From assembly GCA_033030425.1 (NCBI GenBank), contig JAUFSD010000001.1, forward strand, positions 62,001 to 126,000: a stretch of 64,000 nt of DNA. The letters run 5' to 3'. Shown here one piece after another: positions 37,896 through 47,640 of this stretch. Origin of the DNA: Verpa conica (lineage: Eukaryota > Ascomycota > Pezizomycetes > Pezizales > Morchellaceae). A program made the position numbers and the translations under genes. Within the stretch, counting starts at the first letter, position 1; every line of letters begins with the position of its first letter. The notes beneath the pieces were generated by a model. That model made no database searches, was not told where the DNA came from, and saw only the letters and a program-made list of their open reading frames with translations.

Positions 37896-38900
37896 ATTTC
37901 TCTCTCTCTTTCGGTTGTCAGCCATAACGTATACATATATCTGTATCGACAACAGTACTCTACATACACAATAATCCCGTGAGGGCATTTTGTGCAAGGC
38001 GTGGAAATAGACTTGGTCTAGGTGTTTTTTTTCTTTCTTTCTGCAAGACGTCTGTGATATCTTACGCTGTCCCTTACTACTTTGATGACGTGCTTTTCTT
38101 TTAATGGTATCATGTGTAAGGCTTGATACATGTCGTTCGGTACTGTTCGGAATTACATGTAGGTGGGTAACCACTGGCCAAGCCATGTAGTCAGCACAAT
38201 CTAATACCCAGTGACTGCATGTAATGCGATCGGAACCCCCCCCCCACTATATAGAGGCTTGTAGGACAGATAGGGGGGAGGGTATTTTTAGATTGAGAAT
38301 GTTCTAGTTTTTCTGGCTGTGTGGTAGGTATTTTAGTCACTATATATCACTCGATTATTGCACATTGTATACGTATACATTCATTGATAAGCACTCGTAT
38401 GGGAAGTTAGGAAGTAATGGGGTTTGGAGGGGCCCTAGGGGTACAAAAATGAAATAGAATTTACTAATAAAACCCCTATATCTAAACTTCATTTTTGACA
38501 TCGACAGCAGATCACAATTACGATAAGTTCTAACATACTTCATTTTTACCTCCGCATCCTTAAAACCCACTCCCAATAGAAAGACCAAAAAAAATTTCAC
38601 AAAGACAGGAGATCAGTACCTCAGGCCACGCACCGTCTCAAGAACATTGTTACAGATTTTATTTACCCACCCCCTTCCTTTTAGAGACGATATATAACGA
38701 TACCAACCCAGTACTAATACACAGGGCAGATGAAAGTGATGTATATATATCGACCGTTTTTGTAATAACACTACATATATATAATCTAGTAAGTTATCAG
38801 CTAGGGAATTCTAATGAAATTTTCTCATGTTTTAGTTCATCCTACTCTTTTTTAGACAACCAACATACCCCTGCAACCTTTTCACCACCAATAAAAATGA

Positions 38901-39068
38901 CACTCCAAAGAATATAGGTGATTGCAGGAGTTTAAAGCTTTTGATTATATTTTTGCTGTTATTTTATTTTATTGTTCAGAGTGTGGGGTATATACGAGTA
39001 CCTTAACCTTCGGGTTCCATTTCATGATTAATTCATTCATTCATTCATTCATTCACTCCAAAGAATAT
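38901..39068 (+). mobile_element. 138-nt retro-insertion, longest copy, with 15-bp target duplication
   Basis: CACTCCAAAGAATAT is exact at 38901-38915 and 39054-39068. The insert (38916-39053) ends with a GAGTACCTTAACC block, a TTCG tetraloop hairpin (stem AACC/GGTT, 39005-39016), CATGATTAATTC and five to six ATTC units. The upstream 80 bases have no readable protein. It is the longest copy here, so it bounds the minimum length of the parent element. No internal Pol III A/B boxes were evident, so LINE 3' end and SINE remain both possible. Confidence 0.85.
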
Positions 39069-39652
39069 TATAAAGGCTAGCACATTTATTTCGAGTATTA
39101 TATTATGACAAAACAAGGTCTTGGGGGGAGAGGGGGGGGGGTTATAAGTCAAATTACATATACATTACTTTCCTCCACCCTACGCATATTTACAACATCT
39201 TAATCAAAACGCTAATCTATTCTACTACAAACAGCCTAACCCCCCCCCCCTAAAAAGACGTTAGATGTGACTAGAAAGTAGTCACATGTTTATCATGTTA
39301 TCAGCAGCTCAGGTGGCGAAATACATCACATGGAAAGTACTAGAGAATAGATTCTCTTTTGCATAAGAAGTCACATCTACCAGTAGCGTAAAGATACATT
39401 AGGGTGTAACCTGGCTATAAAATATTTTCTTATATATCAATAATGGTGAGTGATATCTCATGACACAAATATAGTAGAAATCATTATTCGTAATTATAGC
39501 ATAACCCCCCTAGGCATGAACATTCAAACGGAAAAATATATCCGAGAAGTAAACTCGAAAGGAAAATCAGAGCAAAAAAAACCCAATCACCTTTCTTTCT
39601 ATAATCCCTAGACAGTTACAATGTTTAACTTTACAACTTAAATACCCCAGTT

Positions 39653-41596
39653 CTAAAGTTTCGCTTTAAGATCCCCCTTCTCGCCTTTATCTTTAATCGC
39701 AGTTGCCTCTTCATTTACAGACACATTCCCGCTCTTATCTGTGCCGTCTCCAAAAAAGATGACTTCAACCGTTAGATCGTCCCTATTAAACGCTGGTTAG
39801 CTCATCGGTTTACCCTTTCAAATCACTAAAGCTTTTTACGTACCTGTATCTTCTTGAGTATGGACTTGGCAGTGTCAACAACGCACACAGCATATCCTTA
39901 TTCTTTCCGCCCAGTGCATTTCTCACAAGATGCGTAGCCGCATTTCGATCCTCCCACACAAATCTCTCACTATCACTCGCTGTTACCCCCCACTGGCGAA
40001 TCCTAATCGGCTGTCTTTGGCCTGAAGCATCGCTCCCTTCACCTTCAACCGGTAGTGCACCTTGGTCCTTTCCACCGAATAATCCCCCGAACCACGGTTT
40101 ACTGGCCTTAGAGGGTTCTTGCTGCTCTTCGATCCATCGCCCGACGAGACCAACAACTTCCTCATTCGTCAGCATCTCCCAGAGCCCATCAGTGGCAAGG
40201 ACAAGGAAGTCGCCCTTCTCAGGCTCGATTTGGGTAGTTGTTACCACCGGTTCAGCAGTGACGTACGGTGGGGTTTTGAGTAGGCCGGATGGGGTGCGGC
40301 CAAAGAACTCCTTCTTGATTTTGAGCTGGGTCTCGATACTCCACTTGTAAAATGCATCGCCGAATGCACGTGTTGGCTCTAGACCCCCCAAGACACGGCC
40401 GTTCCTGATGACGAAATCTTCACCAGGGTGTTCGGCGCGCATGCGTGCCTCCTCCGCTAGATTGGAGCCCGTCTGGTCTTCACTCAGCGCTGTAGCAGTC
40501 CACTTTCCGTTCGTGCCTCTCCTCCCAAGAACAGCGCGAGAGTCACCGGTCACAGCAACTTTGAGGAGCTTGCTGCGTGACTCATAGAACGCGAGGAGAC
40601 CACAAGACCCTGATAGTGCAGGGGCGAGAGTTTCTGCAGCTACGAGTTTGCTAGGGTTCTTGAACACCTTTTCGACGGATTCATTTACAATCTCGTTATC
40701 GAGGCGGAGGAACCCCTTTTTGATCGCAGCGTCGACGGCTTCTGAGGTAGGAGAGGTGATGGCGGGGTCCGCAAGGGCAGCTTTGTAGGTTTCGTTTAGC
40801 TCACGTGCTACCATTACTATCAGAGCCTGTCGGAGTTTCGCAGAGGTTGTCCAACCGCTTTCATAAAGTGCATCATTAGTTTTTATGGTCCGTGTATCTG
40901 AATGCGAGGTTCTGGTGTATGTATTAGATTCACAAACCTATGCCCATCAAACACGCCCCAGAACATCCAGTCGCTACTCCCCTCTCCATCCACAGGGGAA
41001 ACGCTCTGCGGAACCTCGATAATCTTCTCATCGTGGTCATCCTCGATCGGATCATTGCTAGGAATCTGGACTACATCGTACCGCCAAACACCGCGGCCTC
41101 TCCCAACGATGTAGCTTTCCTCGTTCCGCCGGAGTTTCTCAGTGGCTTGTTCAGGTGTCAGCATCTCCACGACCTTCCGTCCGCTGTTATCAACCTCCTT
41201 GGACACCTTTCCTCCGGCTGGTAACGTGCCGGTGTATAGGCTCTCGTTATCGATTGCGATGATCTTCTTCGGCTCCTCTTGCGCGGGGGAAGAGGATGAA
41301 GTCGAGAACTCTGCTGACTGGTGCTGCTGCTGCGAGGCAACTGGAGGACGCACACTACCTAAAGTGGAGGATATACTGTCTTTGTAGTACCACGCACCGA
41401 CCAAGACCAGACCACTTAGTAGTGCGATTGTAAATTTTTTTGGTTTCATGTTACCTGGGGGAAGGGCTGCTGCCGGGCTGCTGGATGAGGAGAAGTTTGA
41501 GGCTCTTAAGACAGCATTCCTTGGGAGGATAGTACGAGGGAGAACAGCGCTGCGACGAGCGGTATTAAGGAAAGATCTGAGGGAGGCTCTGTGCAT
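39653..41596 (-). CDS. PTC5: Mitochondrial PP2C phosphatase, Ptc5-like (pyruvate dehydrogenase phosphatase)
   Basis: Three exons (41596-40938, 40857-39844, 39782-39653) give 600 residues; introns of 80 and 61 nt have clean GT-AG ends and keep frame (yeast Ptc5 is 572). Residues 1-45 are an Arg/Ser-rich mitochondrial presequence (MHRASLRSFLNTARRS...), followed by one membrane span (FTIALLSGLVLVGAWYY). PP2C motifs are in order: SNDPIEDDH, WGVFDGHSGW (Asp binds metal), VAVTGDSRAVLG, LSEDQTG, RVLGGLEPTRAFGD, FLVLATDGLWEML and the final RRYRDDLTVEVIFFG, which depends on the last exon. The family dephosphorylates the E1-alpha subunit of pyruvate dehydrogenase and so activates it. The usual DGHGG reads DGHSG, as in several PDPs. 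The C-terminus is Lys/Glu-rich. A G-rich tract sits just upstream of the ATG. Confidence 0.9.
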
Positions 41597-43296
41597 GGTA
41601 TGGTTCAGGTACCCAGGGTAGGGTAGGGGAGGGGGAGGGGGTTAATTGGAGAGAGAGAGAGATAGGGGTAGAGAATGGATGATTGTTGATGGGATGAAGT
41701 GAGGTTTAGATGCAAGGTTAGATTTTTCTTTCAGTTGAGCATGTGCTGCTGTTGCTTATGGCCTCGTGCGTCTGCTATCTATACAGATCCAGATACTCCA
41801 TGTGCTCTATGTATATTCCCTACAGAAGTTCATGAGTTTCACCTGGACTGCCAGCAATGTGCCAGCAACCTATGATGCCATCTGTCTTGATCCGTGCAGG
41901 TGGATCGTGCCCCTTGTTCTAATCTGGGGTTGATGTCTGTGGCCTTCGGCTATCTTATCGCGATGGCCAGGGGCAGGTGGAGTAGCTGTCACAGAGTGAT
42001 ACCTTACAGATAGTAACAGAGTAGGGCTTGAAGTATCTAATAGCTAGTATTAATATCTAATCTGCAAATAAGTTATCTTTACAAGGAAATGTTGACTTCA
42101 TCCTTCTATGTCTTTATATCATTTACGAAAATAAAGTAGATGCGGTTCTTTCTATATACTTGAAAAGGAAATTTCTTAAAGTAGGGCGGGGCTAATTCAC
42201 ATTGGAGAATAACACCTCCCACTATCCGTGGTTCTAATATTTACATTCATTTCATTATTGGTCTTAGGGACCTTATCTGAAAACTCCCCCTCACAACTCA
42301 CCTATACGATGCACTTTGAGCAACCCCCCTACAGCCCAGAAGTCATGTTTCTACCCTTTGAGATCTACATACGATGGTGTCACGTACCCCGATTTGCTTA
42401 TGGCTTAATGCCTAAATTGGTGTTTGTTTGCTTACCCTATCAGATATATCTTTCTGTCAGAACCCTCTACAGTACCCCCCCCCCACCCGGTAAAACCTTT
42501 GCTCTTAAAATATTGGAAAAATCCTGCTTCCTAAACTCTAACCGCACTAGCTCTACGTTACCAGGGGGTGAGCCTGCCAGAGACCGACTGTCTTTTTTTC
42601 TCTCTAACTTCAGGCTTCTTTTTGTTTCTTCAGGTTTCTTATCTTCAGATCTCTTGTATTTGTAGACTCGCGTTCGATCTTGCTAGATCGAAAAAAGACT
42701 ATTCCTAAATAGTATTTTTTTTATTTTTATTTTTTTAAATCGCTACAAAGTAATTGCTTGATACAGTAGTTTTTTTAATACGAGCAGGGGGGGGGGGAGG
42801 GCATCTTTGTAGAGGGAGTTAGAGTTGATTTTTACTAGCGACTGATAGCGAGACGTAGAGTTAATGACTGAGATAATAAACTTCTAGTAAATTGATTATT
42901 TAGGAATAACCGACTAAGCCTGACATATAAATCAGTGGTAAAAAAAAAAAACACAAAAAATACGAAGAGTCGCCCTAGAGAAAGTGATTTAACCCACATC
43001 AAAACAATAGTAAATACCACCCACCCACATACACACGCACACCCCTGACGCCACAAACCTCAGACCAAGTAAAGAACTTCACCCAGATGAGCCATAAGAG
43101 CCACAGCTACAAGTAGTAATAAATAGCAGCAATCAAGTAATAATAGTAGAACCGTTGACCTACAGAAGAATCACATGACAATCACGGCACTTCCCGTTCC
43201 ACCCTTGCGTCATTCCTACAAAAAGCGAGCACTTTTTCTTCCCAGTTTCCTCTTTCTCCCAGAGCAATCTACACCCACTCTTGAGTATAAGCGCAA
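41597..43296. other. Intergenic between divergent PTC5 and CIA30-domain genes
   Basis: About 1.7 kb shared upstream region. It contains the quadruplex tract at 41616-41641, GA repeats (41650-41665), T/A and G homopolymers near 42715-42800 and an A12 run. A frame at 42228-42665 has no protein-like features. Any promoter elements would serve both flanking genes. Confidence 0.5.
41616..41641 (+). other. G-quadruplex-prone tract in PTC5 leader
   Basis: Five G-tracts (GGGTAGGGTAGGGGAGGGGG then AGGGGG) lie 20-45 bp upstream of the PTC5 start. The G-rich strand is the template strand for PTC5, and the transcript would carry the C-rich version if it lies within the 5' UTR. Confidence 0.7.
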
Positions 43297-44306
43297 ATGT
43301 CACACCTATCCACACACGAAGGTGTGAGCCGTCTACCACTCTTTGGAGGCAACAAGTCAGTCGCATTGACCACCTTCTACAAAAGAGGAGCGAGAGAAGA
43401 GAGAGAGAGAGAGAGCCAACCCTCACTAACTGACTTGACAGGCCATGGTCAGAGACTGAATGGAAATCTCAAGATGATCGAGTTCGTGGTGGGAGCTCTG
43501 TTGTATGATCGGCTCGCCCTCTTTTTTTTTTTAGCCGGTTTTTATCTAACTACGCGGTGTAATAAGTCCTATCTGATCCCTTCCCCTGAAGCCACATCTG
43601 CAATCTTCAATGGCAACCTCGATACCAAAACCCTTGGTGGCGCCGGCTTCGCGTCTCAGCGCACTACAGAAGACAAAGTGTGGGATCTTGAAGAATATGA
43701 AGGAATCGAGATTATTGTTGTTCGTGAGAAATCCAACGATAAAAGTGTGTATATATCTATTATTATTATTTTTAAATCGCTACGTCGTGAGGTCCTATGT
43801 TAACCAATAGGGTAGCAAACAAAACGTTTACATTCGTTCTGAAAGACGTAGTGCCCGCTCCCTATAATGACCAAACTACCGGGCGACCACGAGAGGAGTC
43901 GACAATCTCTTACGAAGCTACGTTCAAGTCTCACCAGGGTAAAAGACACAATTCTGAGCAAATAATATTCTTGCCGTTTAAAGACTTCAAACCTACCTAT
44001 CGTGGTCGGGAGAAGCCTGATTCGCCTGCAGTGGATCTTTCTAATATTCGTCGCTTCTCAATCATGGCGAGAAGTTTCTTCGATGATCAGTCTGGTCCTT
44101 TTCAGCTCACGTTGGTCTCGATCACGGCGGTGACGCGTCCAAAGAGTTCGCTCATAATGCAGGATCCAGATGGCTTCTATGATGAGTATGATAATCTCGA
44201 TGGGGACCATGATGAGGATGATATGAGTGGTTATGGGAGAAAAGCTGCTAGAAATGGACAGCCTGAGGTGGGAGGGAACAGCTGGTGGGGATGCCTTATA
44301 CAGTAA
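43297..44306 (+). CDS. CIA30-domain protein (NDUFAF1-like complex I assembly family)
   Basis: Four exons (43297-43355, 43442-43502, 43567-43744, 43816-44306) give 262 residues; introns of 86, 64 and 71 nt have in-phase GT-AG ends with CTGAC/CTAAC branch sites. The joined protein shows the whole CIA30 signature: LPLFGGNKPWSETEWKSQDD, RVRGGSSVSYL, FNGNLDTKTLGGAGFASQR, WDLEEYEGIEI, FTFVLKD, FLPFKDFKPTYRGRE and IRRFSIMARSFF. CIA30/NDUFAF1 is a chaperone of respiratory complex I assembly. Here the N-terminus (MSHLSTHEGVSRLPLFGG) is not an evident mitochondrial presequence, and the tail is acidic (DEYDNLDGDHDEDD), so this could be the short cytosolic paralogue found in many fungi rather than the complex I factor. 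Domain call is firm, exact role is not. Confidence 0.9.
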
Positions 44307-44931
44307 ATTGATAAATTCCAATTGCACTCTAGTATGTTGGGTGTAGATGTGATGTTTTTGTACGAATTTCCTCTATTAAATATATATTTCTAGCTAATAT
44401 CAATATATGAGATTACCCTGAGTATTGATAATAAGGGTGCAATCTAACTTACCAACGTCTTTTGTGCCGTATATCCAAACGAGGACCTAGAACTCGAATA
44501 TTTCTCGTAGACTTCCCGCGTGGTCTTTCTGGAACCCGAGACAGCAAATTAATTACAACAAGCAATTCATGTATCTCTATAGGCGCCGGCATTCATCCCG
44601 TCGCGTTGTTCACAACATCGGCAAGTTGACCGATAAACTGCACCTTCCCGAATAGAGGACACCATTCCCCGGATTTCCTCTCCCCCACACACAAAGTGGG
44701 GAACGGAACGGGTAACCCACTTCACGATGCAGTAGGGTCTTTAATAGGCCAATGATCTACAACCACACAAACACACGTGCAATGACCGAGTCCCGAGGCC
44801 CCTAGGGGACGCCCTATGTCTTATATATATAAAATACTATAGGCTTGAGGGGTAGAACCCCATAAAACCCCATTGTAGAGTTCAATTAGCTATCACCTCA
44901 GTTAGAAAGAAGCACTCAATTGTAGTTCAAG
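44307..44931. other. Intergenic, promoter of CoA ligase gene
   Basis: About 600 bases with no gene. A ten-base palindrome CCCCTAGGGG occurs near 44800, and TATATATAAA at 44823-44832 lies about 100 bp before the next start codon and may be its TATA element. Confidence 0.45.
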
Positions 44932-46715
44932 ATGCCTCACGAATCCCCTCAACCCCCAATTAATGGTTAAAATCCCTCTTCCCGTCCTTTACGCGAGTAG
45001 TAACTAACACACCATAGTACCCCCCACTTCAATCTACAACTTCCTCTTCGGCCCCACATCTACAATTTCTCTGGCCCCTGCCTCCGAAACTCGCTCCTTC
45101 ATAGATGCGTTCAGCGATGCCCGTATTACGTTCCCGGAGCTAAAGCAGCTCACAAAGTACTTGTCTACTGCGCTCACAAAGCATTATGGGCTTCTCCCGG
45201 GAGAGACAGTCGCGCTGTTCTCGGCGAATACGATATGGTATCCTGTTGCCATGTTTGGTGTTCTGAGGGTCGGGGGAGTGGTGAGTAGTGCGAGTCCGGC
45301 GTATTCAGTAGATGAGATGGCGTATGCGTTGGAGAAGAGTAAGGCGAGGTTCTTATTTACATTGCCGGGGTCAATGAAGGTGGCTGTTGAGGCTGCGGAG
45401 AAGGTTGGGATGAAGAAGGATCGGGTTTTTTTGCTGGATGGGAAGATGGAAGGTTTTACGGGGCTGCAAGAACTTATAGAAATGGGGAGGAAGGAAGGTG
45501 AGAAGCAGGCCGATGAGTGGGTAGTGCCACGGGGGATGAAGAATGGAGAAGTTGTTGCATTCTTAAGTTTCAGCAGCGGAACTACAGGGCTACCTAAGGC
45601 TGTAAGTCTTACCACAATGACAAAAAAATCTGGGGAGCTGTAAAAACTAATATGGTATGCTATAGGTCATGATATCTCACCAGAACGCGATCGCACAGTC
45701 CCTCCAAGTCCAAAGAATAACCACCGCCGACCTAACCCGCGTCATTGCCGCCCTCCCACTATTCCACATCACAGGCCTCGTCCACCTCCTCCACGTCCCC
45801 CTCCTAGTCAATGCAGACGTAGTGATGCTCCCCATATTCACCCTACCAAATCTCCTTACCGCCGTCACCAAATACAAGATCCCCGAGATGCTCCTTGTCC
45901 CCCCGATCCTAATCCGGATGATCCGCGACCCTATAGTCGACAACTACGACCTCCGCCACGTTAAACGGTTCTCATCCGGCGCTGCCCCACTATCCAAAGA
46001 GGTCATCCGAGAACTCGAGCGGAAGTTCCCATGGATGGGGATGAAGCACGGATACGGCATGACCGAATCCACTTCCTGTATCACCGCAACGATGACTGGC
46101 GATGTGTCGTACAAATATGCACACAAAGTTGGAAAAATCTGCGCAAGCACGAGTGTCAAGATTGTGGATGAGAACGGCAACGAGGTTCCTGTAGGGCAGC
46201 CTGGAGAACTACTTGCAAAGGGCCCCCAGGTTACGATGGGGTACCTAGGTAACGAGGCGGCTACCGCAGAAACTTACGACGCTGATGGATACCTCCACAC
46301 TGGGGATGTAGCGGTGATTGATTCGGAGGGCCATGTCGAGATAGTCGAGCGAATAAAGGAGATGATCAAAGTCAATGGGGTTCAGGTTGCACCGGCCGAG
46401 CTTGAGGATCTATTACTAGGACACCCGAAGGTGGAGGATGTAGCAGTGTTGGGCGTGCCCCATGAGTTTATGGGAGAGGTACCAAGAGCCTATGTAGTAT
46501 TAAAAGAGGCAGTCAGAGGTGAGGATAGAGGTGAGCTCGAGAAGGAGCTAGTAGAGTATGTTAAAGTTAGCAGAGGTGCAAAAACGAAGTGGTTAAGAGG
46601 GGGTGTGAAGTTTGTGGAGAGTGTGCCAAAGAGCCCGAGTGGGAAGATTCTGAGAAGAGTATTGAGAGAGCAGGCGAAGGCGGAAGCTAGGGCTGAAGGG
46701 AAGGCGAAACTTTGA
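44932..46715 (+). CDS. Peroxisomal acyl-CoA / 4-coumarate-CoA ligase-like enzyme
   Basis: Three exons (44932-44965, 45018-45601, 45666-46715) give 555 residues. The start MPHESPQPPIN joins to VPPTSIYNFLFG across a 52-nt intron (GTTAAA donor, CTAAC branch, CATAG acceptor); the second intron is 64 nt. ANL-superfamily motifs: P-loop SSGTTGLPKA (197-206), GYGMTES (325-331), YLHTGD (405-410), the hinge and A8 region KVNGVQVAPAELE (431-443) and the catalytic-Lys motif PKSPSGKILRR near the end. It would activate a carboxylic acid with ATP to an acyl-AMP and then the CoA thioester. The last three residues are AKL, a type-1 peroxisomal signal, so fatty or aromatic acid activation in peroxisomes (beta-oxidation side) is likely. 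Substrate cannot be read from sequence; 4-coumarate-CoA ligase annotation is by family only. Confidence 0.92.
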
Positions 46716-47073
46716 GGAGTATGTGTATAGCGTTCTTATGTATTACGAATTGAATTATGAAGCGAAGCTTTTTCATATCCTACACATTACTGAGATTGGA
46801 AGACTGCAATAAATGGACCATACTCTTTCGACTTTGTTTGTGCCTATAATCATGACCTAGACCCAGGACGAAGCTAAGGATCAGTCGAGTGATTTTCCAT
46901 GACTCATGTATCTGATGGAGACACAAAGAGGTAAAGCACCAAAGATAATGGTTCTATTTCATACGATTGCTTTCTAGGACCTCGAGACAAAGTAAAATTA
47001 CAGGAAATTTAATGGCAGGGCAACGGGTGGGGCGGGGTGTGCTGCCGTGCTGTCTGTGTGAAGACGTCTACAA

Positions 47074-47345
47074 GGTGCACCTGCCTCCACATGGACAGCA
47101 GAAGAAGACAGAGCAGAGTACGCCCGCCTCCGCGCAGCCAGAAGAAGAAGAAGACGAACAGAACAGAACAGAGTACACCTACCTTCCATGGACAACAGAA
47201 GAACACGGATAGAACAGAGTGCATCTAGCCCCACATGAACAGAAGGAGACAGACAAAACAGAGTGCACCCGTCCCTACATGGACAACAGAAGAAGGCAGA
47301 CAGAGCAGAGTGCATCTACCACCATATAGACAACATAAGAAGATA
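47074..47345. repeat. Minisatellite, six diverged units of about 44-54 bp
   Basis: Six head-to-tail copies of a unit with the frame GAGTGCAYCTRCCYCCACAT, then GGACARCAGAAGAAG and an ACAGAGCA-like end. Units begin near 47074, 47116, 47171, 47217, 47261 and 47308. Units differ by substitutions and small indels, and the last is partial. Frames through it on both strands are periodic but are not protein-like beyond the repeat. Confidence 0.85.
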
Positions 47346-47447
47346 AAAGCCCCCCGCAGAAAGAAAAGCGTGGACAGCAGAAGAACAAAATCTCAGAAAA
47401 CTACCCTGACCCTGGTGGCTCCTCCCACTATATAACCAGCCCAATTC

Positions 47448-47575
47448 GCCCTCCTTCCCTCCTTCCCTCCTTCCCTCTCTTCTTTCATCATCATCCCCTT
47501 CATCGTTCATCTTCTCTTTCTCCTCCTCCCCCATCTTCTTCCTTCCCTCTATCTTTCCTTCCCCTCCATCATCAT
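47448..47575 (+). promoter_or_regulatory. CT-rich tract, candidate promoter
   Basis: Nearly pure pyrimidine run on the + strand, beginning with repeats of CCTTCCCT and continuing as CTTTCTCCTCCTCCC. Comparable tracts precede the ECM33 (840-1090), short-chain dehydrogenase (60080-60230) and MNN9 (62520-62700) genes here. It lies just upstream of the multi-intron locus. Confidence 0.45.
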
Positions 47576-47640
47576 TCTCATCAACCAATCCATCAACCAC
47601 CAAGAAGAAACGAGTGTATTCTCTGTGAGAATGTCACTAA

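Larger units (their letters stand above)
36260..39652. other. Intergenic rich in ATTC-tailed micro-insertions
   Basis: About 3.4 kb between SFM1 (5' side) and PTC5 (3' side), with no protein-coding signal. It carries three members of the short retro-insertion family (37466-37527, 37837-37895, 38901-39068), each with its own target duplication, plus TA-rich and poly-G patches. Confidence 0.55.
46716..47640. other. Intergenic containing a minisatellite and a CT tract
   Basis: 3' flank of the CoA ligase gene, then the 44-54-bp tandem repeat at 47074-47345 and a strongly C/T-rich stretch (47448-47575) that resembles an ascomycete core promoter and would drive the spliced locus that follows. Confidence 0.5.

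Noticed and set aside
43797..44306. CIA30 last exon as a stand-alone gene beginning at 43797
   Set aside because: The upstream exons carry the first half of the domain and join in phase, so this is only the final exon.
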